From Streptomyces varsoviensis (lineage in GTDB: Bacteria > Actinomycetota > Actinomycetes > Streptomycetales > Streptomycetaceae): a DNA stretch of 64,000 bases. Each line of letters begins with the position of its first letter. Positions within the stretch are counted from its first letter, which is position 1. The position numbers and the translations under genes are program-made. The notes under the pieces are model-generated. The model was not told the DNA's origin. It did no database searches and was given only the letters and a program-made list of their open reading frames with translations. Positions 48,801-56,451 of the stretch are shown here, in pieces. The stretch is from assembly GCF_000718635.1 (NCBI RefSeq), contig NZ_JOBF01000030.1, positions 21,503-85,502 of the forward strand, written 5' to 3'.

Positions 48801-49167
48801 CGACGGCGACATGATCACCGCCGCCTTCAAGCTCCAGGGCATCGGCCCCGTCGTCGGCCTGCGCACCTGGGGCGGCGTCGTCGGCATGACCGGCCGCCAC
48901 CGCCTCGGGGACGGCACCGCCATCACGGTGCCGATGAACGCGGCCTGGTTCGACGCGTACGGCTGGGGCGTCGAGAACCACGGCGTCGACCCCGACATCG
49001 AGGTGGACCGCACCCCCCTCGACTGGGCCGAGGGCCGCCACAAGCAGCTCGACGACGCCGTCCGCCTCGCCCTCGACCTCCTCGACCGGCACGGCGCCGC
49101 CACCCCGCCCGACTACTCGGACGTCCCGGACCTGCGACGGCCGAAGCTGCCGCCGCGCCAGGGCTGA
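45868..49167 (+). CDS. Tricorn protease homologue
   Basis: The 1099-residue cytosolic protein has two N-terminal beta-propellers (about 20-330 and 330-690, with repeated FSPDGR/W-like blades), a C1 helical domain, a PDZ domain (about 790-870) and a C-terminal catalytic domain. Catalytic residues: His754 in GTSHAY, Ser978 in MTSSDGD, Glu1036 in GVENHGVDP. Tricorn degrades peptides produced by the proteasome, and Streptomyces has a proteasome. Start GTG at 45868. A long antisense open frame (45631-49092) is only a shadow. Confidence 0.94.
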   Translation: MSDGREPDRQTTPIPEAGGGYLRYPHLSGDHICFVAEDDLWVAPLVAAGGRAERAWRLTVDRTRVGHPRFSPDGRQIAYTTWRSLDPEIMLAPVAGGPARRLTYWGSTDTRVCGWSPDGHVLAVSSHGQPFSYFSWAYSVPTDGSPGGRLPWGPVADIAVADIDGERRTLLLAGKPPHEPAAWKRYRGGAMGRMWLHGTRLVPEVYGHLDSVMFVDGRIAFLSDHEGVGNLYSCLPDSSDLRRHTDHADFYARHAATDGSRVVYQCAGELWLVDDFSPAGAPRRLDVRLGGPRAGRRSYQIPAASHVNSVSVDTTGRASAVCVRGSLYWLTHRDGPARTIADTPGVRVRLPEILGSRGQVAYVTDAEGEDAIEIAHLPRASGAGEPRRLAAGRLGRVHELVAAPDGERLAVASHDGRLLLVDASAEGDGEVSELIASANGPVRDLAFSPDSAWLTWSHPGIGRSLRQIKIAKLADRMIVDVTNGRFEDEQPVFTRDGRYLAFLSWRGFDPVYDVHTGDLSFPLGCRPYLVPLSSATPSPFALSAEGRPAAGGLDAGEDGPLADGAVLVEAEGLASRVTPFPVSASKYSELCPVSGGGLVWLRWPISGALGETFANPADTSGRPTLEHFDLAKAKRTELTSGLDWFALSGDGTRMVIHDEGELRAVPANEIADNDSTVYIDMRRILHDVDPAAEWRQAYDEAGRIIRAYFWEPGMCSVDWDGVLAEYRPLVERIASPDDFADLLREVLGELGTSHAYVSGARRNEGPPHYQRAIGLLGANLARTKDGVWTVQRILPGDSSDSKARSPLAGSGIREGAALTHVDGRPVDPVAGPYPLLSAAGGTTVELTFRSPDGEGPSRRVAIVPLVDERPLRYQDWVAKRRAVVRELSGGKCGYLHIPDMGGSGWAQFNRDLRMEMSRSALIVDVRGNAGGNISELVVEKLTRTIVGWDLTRGAQPVSYASNAPRGPVVAVADEMTSSDGDMITAAFKLQGIGPVVGLRTWGGVVGMTGRHRLGDGTAITVPMNAAWFDAYGWGVENHGVDPDIEVDRTPLDWAEGRHKQLDDAVRLALDLLDRHGAATPPDYSDVPDLRRPKLPPRQG

Positions 49168-49206
49168 GCGACGCCGGAGCTGAGCGGAGACGTGCGGGGG
49201 CTTCCC

Positions 49207-49229
49207 CGCGCCCGGCGCCGCTGGGCGCG
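49207..49229. terminator. Hairpin between converging genes
   Basis: CGCGCCC-N9-GGGCGCG forms a 7-bp GC stem between the end of the tricorn gene and the end of the SDR gene. It is a plausible bidirectional terminator, without a following T-run. Confidence 0.5.
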
Positions 49230-49252
49230 GCTGCCCTTCACCGATCGGCGCG

Positions 49253-50143
49253 TCACCGATCGGCGCGGGCCTTTTCGTCGGCTTCGCCGCCTGCGCCCAG
49301 GAGGCCGGCGCGGAAGCCCTCCAGGCGCGGGCCGAAGCGGCGCATTTCGCGTTGGCCGGCGAGGCCGATGAGGGTGGGGAGGTAGCCGCGCACGGACTGC
49401 ATGCCGCGCAGCCACCACTGGGCGTAGACGTGCGAGGAGCGGCGTTCGATGCCGGCGACGAGGCGGTCGACGGCGGGGCCGAGGGGGTAGGTGCGGTTGG
49501 TGGGCCAAGGGGCGCGGCTGCGGAGTTCGCGCATGAGGTCGTCCTGGTCCGCGCCGCGCACCATGTCCGTGTCGGTCCAGCTCAGATAGCCGACCCCGAC
49601 CCGTACGCCCCGGTACCCGACCTCGGCGCGGAGGCTGTGCGCGTACGCCTCGACGCCCGCCTTGGACGCGCAGTAGGCCGTCATCATCGGCGCCGGGGTG
49701 ACGGCGGCGAGCGAGGCGATCTGGAGGAGGTAGCCGCGGCTCTCCAGCAGTACGGGCAGGAAGGCGCGGCCGGTGACGGCGCCGCCGACGAGGTTGACCT
49801 CGATGACCCGCCGCCACGCGACGGGGTCGGATTCGACGAACGGGCCGCCCGTCGCCACGCCCGCGTTGGCCACGACCACGTCGACCTTGCCGAACCGCGC
49901 CTTCACCTCCCGCGCGACCTGCCCCATCGCCTCGTGGTCGGTGACGTCCGCGTACCAGTGCGCGGCCTCCCCGTGCAGCGACTCGGCGACCCGCCGCAGC
50001 TCCTCCGGCTCCAGCCCGACGAGCGCCACCTTCGCGCCGCGCGCCGACAGTTTGCGGGCGAGGAGTTCGCCGACTCCGCGGGCCGCGCCCGTGACCACCG
50101 CGACCTGCCCCTCCAGGCTGCTGCTCCGGCCCATCTGACTCAT
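49253..50143 (-). CDS. SDR family oxidoreductase
   Basis: This 296-residue classical SDR has TGAARGVG near 18, NAG near 95, and a catalytic Tyr-Lys pair in YCASKAG near 165. Its C-terminal 60 residues are longer than usual, with an amphipathic WWLRGMQSVRGYLP region that could bind membrane. The ATG at 50143 overlaps the hydrolase stop by 4 bp. It is the last gene of the monooxygenase-hydrolase-SDR operon, suggesting breakdown of a ketone or alcohol. A 15-base duplication repeats its stop codon. Confidence 0.9.
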   Translation of the reverse strand: MSQMGRSSSLEGQVAVVTGAARGVGELLARKLSARGAKVALVGLEPEELRRVAESLHGEAAHWYADVTDHEAMGQVAREVKARFGKVDVVVANAGVATGGPFVESDPVAWRRVIEVNLVGGAVTGRAFLPVLLESRGYLLQIASLAAVTPAPMMTAYCASKAGVEAYAHSLRAEVGYRGVRVGVGYLSWTDTDMVRGADQDDLMRELRSRAPWPTNRTYPLGPAVDRLVAGIERRSSHVYAQWWLRGMQSVRGYLPTLIGLAGQREMRRFGPRLEGFRAGLLGAGGEADEKARADR

Positions 50144-51174
50144 GCGGTCCGCTCCTCGGATGTGGTGTGGGACTCCTGGGTGGCCTGCGGTGCTAGGAGA
50201 TGAGCGGCGACCAGTTCCCGTACGGCGCCGGCGACCGCCGCCGGGTCCTCGACGGGGGTCATGTGGCCGAGGCCGGGCAGTTCGGTCAGGCCGGCGCAGT
50301 CCGGCAGCCGGGCCGCCAGCCGGCGGGCGTGCACGGCCGGGGTCAGCCGATCGGCGGTGCCGACGACGATGGCGGTGGGGGTGCTCAACTCCCGTATGTT
50401 CGCGTCGAGATCGAGCTCCGCGAGCACTCCGCCCCACGCGGCCCGGACGCCACGGTCGCAGGCGTGCACGATCCGGGCGCACGCCGCGACGGCCGCGGGC
50501 GGCGCGTACGGGCCCAGCGTCGCGTACTTGAGCACGCGCTTGCCGAGCGGGGTGACGGGCCCGAGCGGCGCCCTCGATCCGAGCACGGAGCGCGTCAGCC
50601 GGCTGCGGACCCGGCCGGCGGCCAGCGGCAGCACCAGCGCCTCCGCGGGCAGCCGCGAGACGCCGGTGCTGCACAGCAGCGCGGCGGCGGTGCGCTCCCG
50701 TACGAAGGGGCGGTCGGCGGCGGCCACCACGGTCATGCCGCCCATGGAGTGCCCGGCCAGCACGGCCCGTTCGCCCTCGGCCAGCGTCGCGCCCAGTACC
50801 GCCGCGAGGTCGTCGGCGAGGGCGCGGGTGCTGTAGCCGCCGGGCCCGGGCGCCGGGCTGCGGCCGTGTCCGCGCAGGTCGTACGCGATCACCCGGTGGC
50901 CACCGCCGGGACCGTCGGCGAGCGCCCGTACGACCGGGGCCCAGAAGGCGGTCGAGCAGGTCCAGCCGTGCACGAGGACGACGGCGGGCGCGTCGTCGGG
51001 GCCGTGCGTCTCGACGTGCAGGGGGGTGCCGTCGGCGGAGACGGCGGTCAGCGTGCGGCGCGGGGCGGGCGGCGCGTACGGGCTCTGGGCCGGCGGCACG
51101 TACGGGCCCTGGGGGCGGGTCGGGCGCGGGGCCCGTACGCGCGGGTCCCGTACGGGCGGGCGCGCGGGGCTCAC
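50140..51174 (-). CDS. Alpha/beta-hydrolase
   Basis: This 344-residue enzyme has HGW near 70 (oxyanion region), the nucleophile elbow GHSMGG near 145, an acid near 265 (TADRLTP) and His in GLGHMTP near 300. A Pro/Arg-rich 40-residue N-terminus precedes the fold. GTG at 51174 overlaps the monooxygenase stop (GTGA). If the preceding enzyme is a Baeyer-Villiger monooxygenase, this protein would open the ester or lactone it makes; that is inference from neighbourhood. Confidence 0.9.
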   Translation of the reverse strand: MSPARPPVRDPRVRAPRPTRPQGPYVPPAQSPYAPPAPRRTLTAVSADGTPLHVETHGPDDAPAVVLVHGWTCSTAFWAPVVRALADGPGGGHRVIAYDLRGHGRSPAPGPGGYSTRALADDLAAVLGATLAEGERAVLAGHSMGGMTVVAAADRPFVRERTAAALLCSTGVSRLPAEALVLPLAAGRVRSRLTRSVLGSRAPLGPVTPLGKRVLKYATLGPYAPPAAVAACARIVHACDRGVRAAWGGVLAELDLDANIRELSTPTAIVVGTADRLTPAVHARRLAARLPDCAGLTELPGLGHMTPVEDPAAVAGAVRELVAAHLLAPQATQESHTTSEERTA

Positions 51175-52772
51175 GAGCGCGCCCCGGCGTCCGCGACCCC
51201 GGCGTCCATGCCCCCTGCGCGTACGCCGGGCCCCTCCGCCGTACGGGCCGGGGCGCGCAGCACCTCGTACTCGGCGAGGTCGACGTGGCGCGTGGCCCTG
51301 CGGAACTCGGAGGTCGTGCCGGGCCATACCGTGGTGTTGCGCCCGTTGGCGTCGAGGTACCAACTGTCGCAGCCGCCGCTGTTCCAGACCGTGCGCTCCA
51401 TGCGCGACTGCACCTTGTGGTTCCAGGCGGCGACGGCCCGGGGCCGGGCGTCGAGGGCGGCCCTTCCGCCGAGGGTGGTGAGCTGGCGCATGAAGTCGGC
51501 CAGGTAGTTCAGCTGGGACTCGATCATCAGGATCATCGAGCTGTTGCCGAGCCCGGTGTTGGGCCCGATGATCGTCATGAAGTTGGGGAACCCGGCCGCG
51601 CTGGCGCCGCGCAGCGCCGCCATCCCGTCCTTCCACTCCTCCGCGAGCGTCGTGCCGTCGGCGCCCGTGACGCGCTCGGCTATCGGCATGTCGGTGACGT
51701 GGAAGCCGGTGCCGAAGATGACCGCGTCGGCCTCGGTCTCGGTGCCGTCGGCGGCGACGAGCGTGGCGCCGCGCACCTCCTTGAGCCCGGAGGCGACGAC
51801 GTCGACGTTGGGCGCGGCGAGCGCCGGATAGTAGTCGCTGGAGAGCAGTATCCGCTTGCAGCCGATGCGGTAGTCGGGGGTGAGCTTGGCGCGGGTGGCC
51901 GGGTCCTTGATGGAACGGGCCATGTTGCGCTTGGCGAGGGTCTCGACCAGGCCGAGTTCGTTGGGCCGTTTGACGAAGGCGCTGACCTGCAACTCCCGTA
52001 TGCCCCACAGGAGTCCGCGGCGCATGGTGCCGGTCGCGGGGAAGGTGCTGTGCAGCCAGCGTTCGGCGCGCGTGATGGCCCGGTCGGCGCGCGGCAGGAC
52101 CCAGGGCGGGGTCCGCTGGAAGAGGGTGAGCGCGCCGGCCTCGGGCTGGATGGACGGCACGATCTGGATGGCGGAGGCGCCGGTCCCTATCACGGCGACG
52201 CGCTTGCCGCGGAGGTCGTAGCCGTGGTCCCAGCGGGCCGAGTGGAAGACCTTGCCGGGGAAGCCCGCGAGCCCCGGGATGTCGGGGATCTTCGGGTCGG
52301 AGAGCGGGCCGGTGGCGGAGACGACGACGTCGGCGGTGAGGCCGCCGCGCGCGGTGCTGATCTCCCAGTGCAGCGCGTCGGCGTTCCACCGCATGGACAG
52401 CACCTCGTGGTCGAGCCTGATGTGCGGCCGCAGCCCGAAGGTGTCGGCGACGCGCTCCAGGTACGCGCGGATGTGCCGCTGGCCGGAGAAGGTGCGGGGC
52501 CACTCGGGGTTGGGGGCGAAGGAGAAGGAGTACAGGTGCGAGGGGACGTCGCAGGCGCAGCCGGGGTAGCTGTTGTCCCGCCAGGTGCCGCCGACGGAGC
52601 CGGCCCGCTCCAGGACGACGAAGTCGGTGATCCCCTCGCGGCGCAGCCGGACGGCCGCGCCCAGGCCGCCGAACCCCGATCCGATCACCGCTACTCGTAC
52701 GTGCCGTGTGTGTCGTACGTCCCGTACGTCGTGCTCGTGCTGACGTTCCCGCTCACGCTCGCGCTCGGCCAT
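51171..52772 (-). CDS. Flavin-containing (Baeyer-Villiger type) monooxygenase
   Basis: This 533-residue FAD/NADPH enzyme has GSGFGG (about 31) for FAD, GTGASA (about 198) for NADPH, and the BVMO fingerprint FPGKVFHSARWD (about 174) matching FxGxxxHxxxW. The C-terminal DSWYLDANGRNTT is common in this class. The N-terminus starts with charge-rich repeats (ERERERER). It inserts oxygen next to a carbonyl in ketones or steroids. First of three coupled genes; divergent from a MerR regulator gene 214 bp away. Confidence 0.92.
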   Translation of the reverse strand: MAERERERERQHEHDVRDVRHTRHVRVAVIGSGFGGLGAAVRLRREGITDFVVLERAGSVGGTWRDNSYPGCACDVPSHLYSFSFAPNPEWPRTFSGQRHIRAYLERVADTFGLRPHIRLDHEVLSMRWNADALHWEISTARGGLTADVVVSATGPLSDPKIPDIPGLAGFPGKVFHSARWDHGYDLRGKRVAVIGTGASAIQIVPSIQPEAGALTLFQRTPPWVLPRADRAITRAERWLHSTFPATGTMRRGLLWGIRELQVSAFVKRPNELGLVETLAKRNMARSIKDPATRAKLTPDYRIGCKRILLSSDYYPALAAPNVDVVASGLKEVRGATLVAADGTETEADAVIFGTGFHVTDMPIAERVTGADGTTLAEEWKDGMAALRGASAAGFPNFMTIIGPNTGLGNSSMILMIESQLNYLADFMRQLTTLGGRAALDARPRAVAAWNHKVQSRMERTVWNSGGCDSWYLDANGRNTTVWPGTTSEFRRATRHVDLAEYEVLRAPARTAEGPGVRAGGMDAGVADAGARS

Positions 52773-52860
52773 GCCGACGCCTCCAGAGGTCGCCCGTCCC
52801 GTGTGTGTCGTATGTGGTTCGGCTCGCTGTCTCGTCGTACGTCACCGCGTACGTAATCGC

Positions 52861-52914
52861 GCCAGCAATCACTGGCACAGTTGGAGAGTAAGACAGCTCG
52901 CTACCGAGCGGTAG
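52861..52914. promoter_or_regulatory. Palindromic sites between the monooxygenase and MerR genes
   Basis: Two dyads: GCCAG-CAATCA-CTGGC (52861-52876) and CTACCG-AG-CGGTAG (52901-52914). The second, with TACCG/CGGTA half-sites, has the form of a TetR- or MerR-type operator. TTACTC between them on the minus strand may be the operon -10. The MerR protein is the obvious candidate to bind here. Confidence 0.45.
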
Positions 52915-52986
52915 GGGGCGGAGCCAAGGAAGTTACCGGCGGTTGCACCTGTCGGGGGGCGTCGAGCGGCAACATAGGCTGCTGAC

Positions 52987-53880
52987 GTGGTGGAGAACGT
53001 GGCTGACAACGGATCGGCGGGGCGCGAGCACCGGGTCGAGGACGTGCCCGAGGCCGGGAACGAGGCCGGGAACGAGGCCGGACCCAGGGCCGAGAAGGAG
53101 CCGGAGACCGGGACCGAGAACGACGCGACGGTGCGCGAGTACCGAATGGCGGAGCTGGCCGAGGCGGCCGGGATCACCGTCCGCACGCTGCGCTTCTACC
53201 GCGAACGCAAGCTGATCCCGCCGCCCCGCCGCGAGGGCCGCATCGCCTGGTACGACGAGCACCACCTCGCCCGGCTCCGTACGATCGCGGCCCTGCTGGA
53301 ACGCGGCCACACCCTCGGCGGCATCGCCGAACTGCTCACCGCCTTCGAGCACGGCAGGGGTGTCGGCGAACTCCTCGGCATGCCCGGCGCCATCGCCACG
53401 CCCTGGGCCGAGGAGACACCGGTCCGGCTGAGCCCCGAGAACCTCGCCGACCACTTCGCCGGCGAGGTCACCCCCGAGAACCTCGCGGGCGCCCTGGACA
53501 TCGGCTACCTGGCGGTCGACGGCGACGAGATCGTGCACGTCAGCCGCCGCCTCCTCAACGCCTCCAGCGCCCTGGTCGCCAAGGGCATCCCGCTGGCCGC
53601 CGTACTGGCCGCCGGCCGCGACGTCCGCGCCCACGCCGAAGCCCTCGCCGAGACCTTCACCGCCCTGATCCGCGAACACGTCCTGAACGGCCTGCCGGAC
53701 CGCGCGGCCGGCGGCGAACCGCTGCCGCCCGACGAGATCACCCGCGTCACCCAGACCCTCGCCGCGCTCCGCCCGATCGCGAAGGACGTCATCGACGCCG
53801 AACTCTCCCTCGCCATGGACCGCCGCCTGAGCGCCGAACTGAAGGCCTGGCTGCCGGCGGACGACGCGCCGCCGGAGTAG
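52987..53880 (+). CDS. MerR family transcriptional regulator
   Basis: In 297 residues, a disordered acidic N-terminus of about 48 residues (PEAGNEAGNEAG repeat) precedes a MerR winged helix-turn-helix (about 50-120, YRMAELAEAAGITVRTLRFYRERKL in pieces). An effector domain of helical repeats follows; it has no Cys cluster, so the ligand is probably organic. GTG at 52987 is preceded by TAGGCT at exactly 6 bases, fitting a leaderless mRNA. It likely controls the divergent monooxygenase operon. Confidence 0.9.
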   Translation: MVENVADNGSAGREHRVEDVPEAGNEAGNEAGPRAEKEPETGTENDATVREYRMAELAEAAGITVRTLRFYRERKLIPPPRREGRIAWYDEHHLARLRTIAALLERGHTLGGIAELLTAFEHGRGVGELLGMPGAIATPWAEETPVRLSPENLADHFAGEVTPENLAGALDIGYLAVDGDEIVHVSRRLLNASSALVAKGIPLAAVLAAGRDVRAHAEALAETFTALIREHVLNGLPDRAAGGEPLPPDEITRVTQTLAALRPIAKDVIDAELSLAMDRRLSAELKAWLPADDAPPE

Positions 53881-53904
53881 GGCCCGCCGGGCGCGCGTCA
53901 CCGG

Positions 53905-54375
53905 TCAGCCCAGGTACGGCCGCGCCCGGTGCTCGAAGAAGTGCCGCAGCCGCAGCCGCTGCGTGTGGTGCATGGGCAACGCGTCGAGCTCCCCCGCCGC
54001 CACGAAACGCAGCTCTGTGCTCTCGTCCGAGACGGCGAGCGCCCCACCGACCGCACGCGCGGTGAAGCACACGTTGAACTGCCGGCGGACCTCACCGTCG
54101 CCGTACGCGATGACGTGCCGGGGGTCCGTGTACGTGCCGACGAGCCCCGTGATCTCGACATCGAGCCCGGTCTCCTCCCGCACCTCCCTCACGGCCGCCC
54201 CCGGCAGCGACTCCCCCATCTCCATGCCCCCGCCGGGCAGCGCCCACAACCCGCTGTCCCGCCGCCGCTGCAACAGCACCCGCCCCTCCCCATCCACGAC
54301 AACCGCCGACGCCGCCACCACCAGCCTGTTGGGCTCCGGCGCGGCCGGGTCGTCGAAGTACTCGGTCCGTGCCAT
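53905..54375 (-). CDS. NUDIX hydrolase
   Basis: This 156-residue protein holds a full Nudix box (GX5EX7REUXEEXGU) at GGGMEMGESLPGAAVREVREE, about 48-70. It hydrolyses a nucleoside diphosphate linked to another moiety, such as oxidised or deoxynucleotides; the substrate is unclear. Six bases upstream lies the end of a fragment resembling the C-terminus of a GntR-type regulator, a pairing that is common in Streptomyces. Confidence 0.92.
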   Translation of the reverse strand: MARTEYFDDPAAPEPNRLVVAASAVVVDGEGRVLLQRRRDSGLWALPGGGMEMGESLPGAAVREVREETGLDVEITGLVGTYTDPRHVIAYGDGEVRRQFNVCFTARAVGGALAVSDESTELRFVAAGELDALPMHHTQRLRLRHFFEHRARPYLG

Positions 54376-54381
54376 CGGCGC

Positions 54382-54603
54382 TCACCCTTCCACGGGCCGG
54401 GACGCGTCCCACACGGCGGTGAAACTCTCCGCGTACGAGTCGAACAGGCTCCCCGTTCCACTGCGCCGAAGGTGCCACACCGGCGCTATGTAAGCGTTGA
54501 CTCCCCACATGCCGACAGAGGCGGGGGCGGCGGCGGAGGCAACCGACGCGCCGCCCGAGTGAACAGGGACCAGGTGTGAGGGCTTCCGCGTGGATGACGG
54601 CAA
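54382..54603 (-). pseudogene. Fragment resembling the C-terminus of a GntR-type regulator
   Basis: The 73-codon frame ends SLFDSYAESFTAVWDASRPVEG, a tail I associate with GntR-like regulators coupled to NUDIX genes in actinomycetes. No DNA-binding domain is present upstream; the frame opens into unrelated sequence near the XRE gene. It stops 6 bases before the NUDIX ATG, as intact pairs do. It looks like a truncated gene left when the XRE-methyltransferase block was inserted. The first 30 codons may be spurious. Confidence 0.4.
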
Positions 54604-54658
54604 CCTTCAACGCACGAGGGCGACTGGCTCGGCGTTCTCCCCGAGTTGATCAGGGGTA

Positions 54659-54684
54659 CCGTTCCATTGCCTGTACCGGAACGG
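54659..54684. promoter_or_regulatory. Inverted repeat upstream of the XRE gene
   Basis: CCGTTCC (54659-54665) and GGAACGG (54678-54684) form a dyad with a 12-base spacer that ends in the Shine-Dalgarno sequence (GGAG). GTACCG occurs twice inside. An autoregulatory site for the XRE protein is a reasonable guess. Confidence 0.4.
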
Positions 54685-54692
54685 AGTTGAGC

Positions 54693-55898
54693 GTGTCACG
54701 CCCGGATGACGATCACATCGGCGCGCGGATTGCTGACTACCGCAAGCTGCGCCATCTCACGCAATTGGGCCTCGCTCAGCGTGCCTTCATTTCGCGCGGC
54801 ACGATCGCGAAGGTGGAGGCAGGCTTGACCCCTGCTACCCCGACCATAGTGGCTGCGGTTGCCCGAGCGCTCGAAGTCGATATAGCCGCCCTCAATGGTC
54901 AGCCGTACATCTCAGAGATGCGGCAGGACCGCCTGGACCGCATGATCGCCCCCCTGTCCGACGCGCTGGATCTCTATGATCTGGGGCCGGACCCCGACAT
55001 CAGCCCCAGGGCGGCGGAGACCCTTTCCGTCGAGGTACACGAACTGTGCGCCGATGCCTGCGCGACACAGTACAAAGTCATCGGCTCGAAGCTGCCGGGT
55101 CTATTGGGAGAGTTGACGACGGCTTTCAGCACCTCGTCCACGGCGGCTGACCGTCGGCGCATCGCCGCCTCTCTCAGCTGGTCCTACTGGGTCGCGTACG
55201 AGTTTGTCTACCGATTGGGCTATCACCAGCTTGCGTCCATCGCCCTTGAGCGAATGGGCTGGATGGCAGAGCAAGCGCAGGACCCCCTGTTGTCGGCGAT
55301 TCGGTTGAACAAACGCAGCAGCATGCTGCTGCGCCGGGGGGACAGCCGCCTGGCGTTGAAGGTTCTCGAACGTGGGCATCATTTGGTGAATCAGCACGGC
55401 GACCCCGGCTCCATCCCCGTGCTCGCCGTTTCAGGGAGCCTTCACCTGGCCGGTGCGATCGCGGCGGCACAGGCCAAGAACCCGGACGCCGTAACCGGCC
55501 ACATGGATTTGGCGCGAGAATCCGCCTCCCGGATCGGCAGGGACGTTCCCCGCACCTATTGGGCCTCCTTCGGCGTGACGAACGTGGCTCATTTCGACGT
55601 GGCTACCGCAGTGGAATTGGGGAAACTGGGCGACGCCATGAAGGCGGCACGCCATCTGCACTTCCCCGCCGGACATCCCAGGATGCGAGTAGGCCGCTAC
55701 TACATTGAAATGGCGCGCGCCTACGCACAGATGGGAAAAACAGAGGCAGCCGAACGCTCCTTGCATCGGGCGCGAGAAGTCGCGCCGCAACAGGCCCGCT
55801 ACCACCCGTTGCTGCGAGAGACGGTCGCCGTACTGGTCCGTCGCCAACGCCGGACACCGACCGGGCTGGCGTCGCTGGCCGCGTGGGTGGGCATGTAG
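54693..55898 (+). CDS. XRE family regulator with TPR-like C-terminal domain
   Basis: This 401-residue protein has a Cro/C1 helix-turn-helix (about 8-65, DYRKLRHLTQLGLAQRAFISRGTIAKVE in pieces). A long helical region (about 85-400) has A/L-rich helix pairs resembling TPR repeats. Such XRE-TPR proteins often respond to a peptide or partner protein. GTG at 54693 has GGAG 6 bases upstream. Codon use is less GC-biased than its neighbours. The frame stays open after its TAG stop (see 55969-56267). First gene of a tightly linked set ending in a methyltransferase. Confidence 0.85.
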   Translation: MSRPDDDHIGARIADYRKLRHLTQLGLAQRAFISRGTIAKVEAGLTPATPTIVAAVARALEVDIAALNGQPYISEMRQDRLDRMIAPLSDALDLYDLGPDPDISPRAAETLSVEVHELCADACATQYKVIGSKLPGLLGELTTAFSTSSTAADRRRIAASLSWSYWVAYEFVYRLGYHQLASIALERMGWMAEQAQDPLLSAIRLNKRSSMLLRRGDSRLALKVLERGHHLVNQHGDPGSIPVLAVSGSLHLAGAIAAAQAKNPDAVTGHMDLARESASRIGRDVPRTYWASFGVTNVAHFDVATAVELGKLGDAMKAARHLHFPAGHPRMRVGRYYIEMARAYAQMGKTEAAERSLHRAREVAPQQARYHPLLRETVAVLVRRQRRTPTGLASLAAWVGM

Positions 55899-55968
55899 CG
55901 CACCAATCACGGTCCGAGTGTTCCCCATCGCGGAACAATCGGACCGCCGCGCTCCTGGAGGCTGAAGG

Positions 55969-56267
55969 GTGACAGCGAACCTCGGCGTGACGGGAAGGGC
56001 TACGTATCCCGCCTGGCAGACAAGGCGGAAGCCGCTCAACTCGACCACGGGGAACAACTCTCCGATTGCGCCCGGGAAATTCTCGACGATGCCAAACCGT
56101 CTGCCGAGGAACTGGAGTTCCTGGCTCATGGCCTGACCGACGCGCTCCGGGACGTCCTGCGAATCGCCAGGAGCCGGGGACAACGAATCCCCACACCGGA
56201 CGAAGATGGCGAATGCGAGAGCGACGAAGACGGAGCACAGTTTCGACACATGGAGGGCACGTCATGA
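55969..56267 (+). CDS. Hypothetical small acidic protein, start out of frame (possible one-base frameshift)
   Basis: From 55899 to 56267 one frame (the same as the XRE gene, after its TAG) stays open for 122 codons and reads like a real protein: DGKGYVSRLADKAEAAQL..., then SAEELEFLAHGLTDALRDVL, an alpha-helical segment and an acidic tail. It has no ATG, GTG or TTG until 5 codons before its end. A GTG at 55969 with GGAGG 8 bases upstream lies one base out of frame; one missing base within the first few codons would restore MT-S/G-EPRRDGKGY. The stop overlaps the next small ORF (ATGA). Decayed, mis-sequenced or unusually started; function unknown. Confidence 0.55.
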
Positions 56268-56341
56268 AGCAGTACGGAACTGCCGAGAACCCGCCCGCCG
56301 GGCAGTTCTCCCTGCCGAATGCCGGAGAGGGGGACGTGTGA
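56264..56341 (+). CDS. Very small ORF 1 (25 residues)
   Basis: ATG at 56264 overlaps the preceding stop by 4 bp (ATGA), with GGAGGG 7-8 bases before it. The peptide starts MKQYGTAENPPAGQF and ends AGEGDV. Its stop codon overlaps the start of very small ORF 2. No similarity is recognised; it could be a precursor or signalling peptide, or a translational relay. Confidence 0.5.
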   Translation: MKQYGTAENPPAGQFSLPNAGEGDV

Positions 56342-56451
56342 AATTCACGCTGCGCACGACGCCCGGGGAGCCGTGGCCGCCGGCTCCGCCGCCGTTTCCG
56401 GACCCTGACCCGCCCTCGCCCGACGGAGGGCCCAAGGTCGGTGCGGTGTGA
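56338..56451 (+). CDS. Very small ORF 2 (37 residues, Pro/Asp-rich)
   Basis: GTG at 56338 overlaps the previous stop (GTGTGA); GGAGAGGGGG lies just upstream. The peptide reads MKFTLRTTPGEPW, then a Pro/Asp-rich run (PPAPPPFPDPDPP) and ends GGPKVGAV. Its stop overlaps the methyltransferase GTG by 4 bp. The context, directly before a PCMT-like methyltransferase, makes it a candidate modified peptide. There is no visible leader-core cleavage site and no Cys. Confidence 0.5.
   Translation: MKFTLRTTPGEPWPPAPPPFPDPDPPSPDGGPKVGAV

Noticed and set aside
45631..49092. 1153-codon open frame antisense to the tricorn gene
   Set aside because: Product is Val/Gly/Ala/Arg/Asp-rich without domains; it mirrors the codon bias of the tricorn gene, which has intact catalytic residues.
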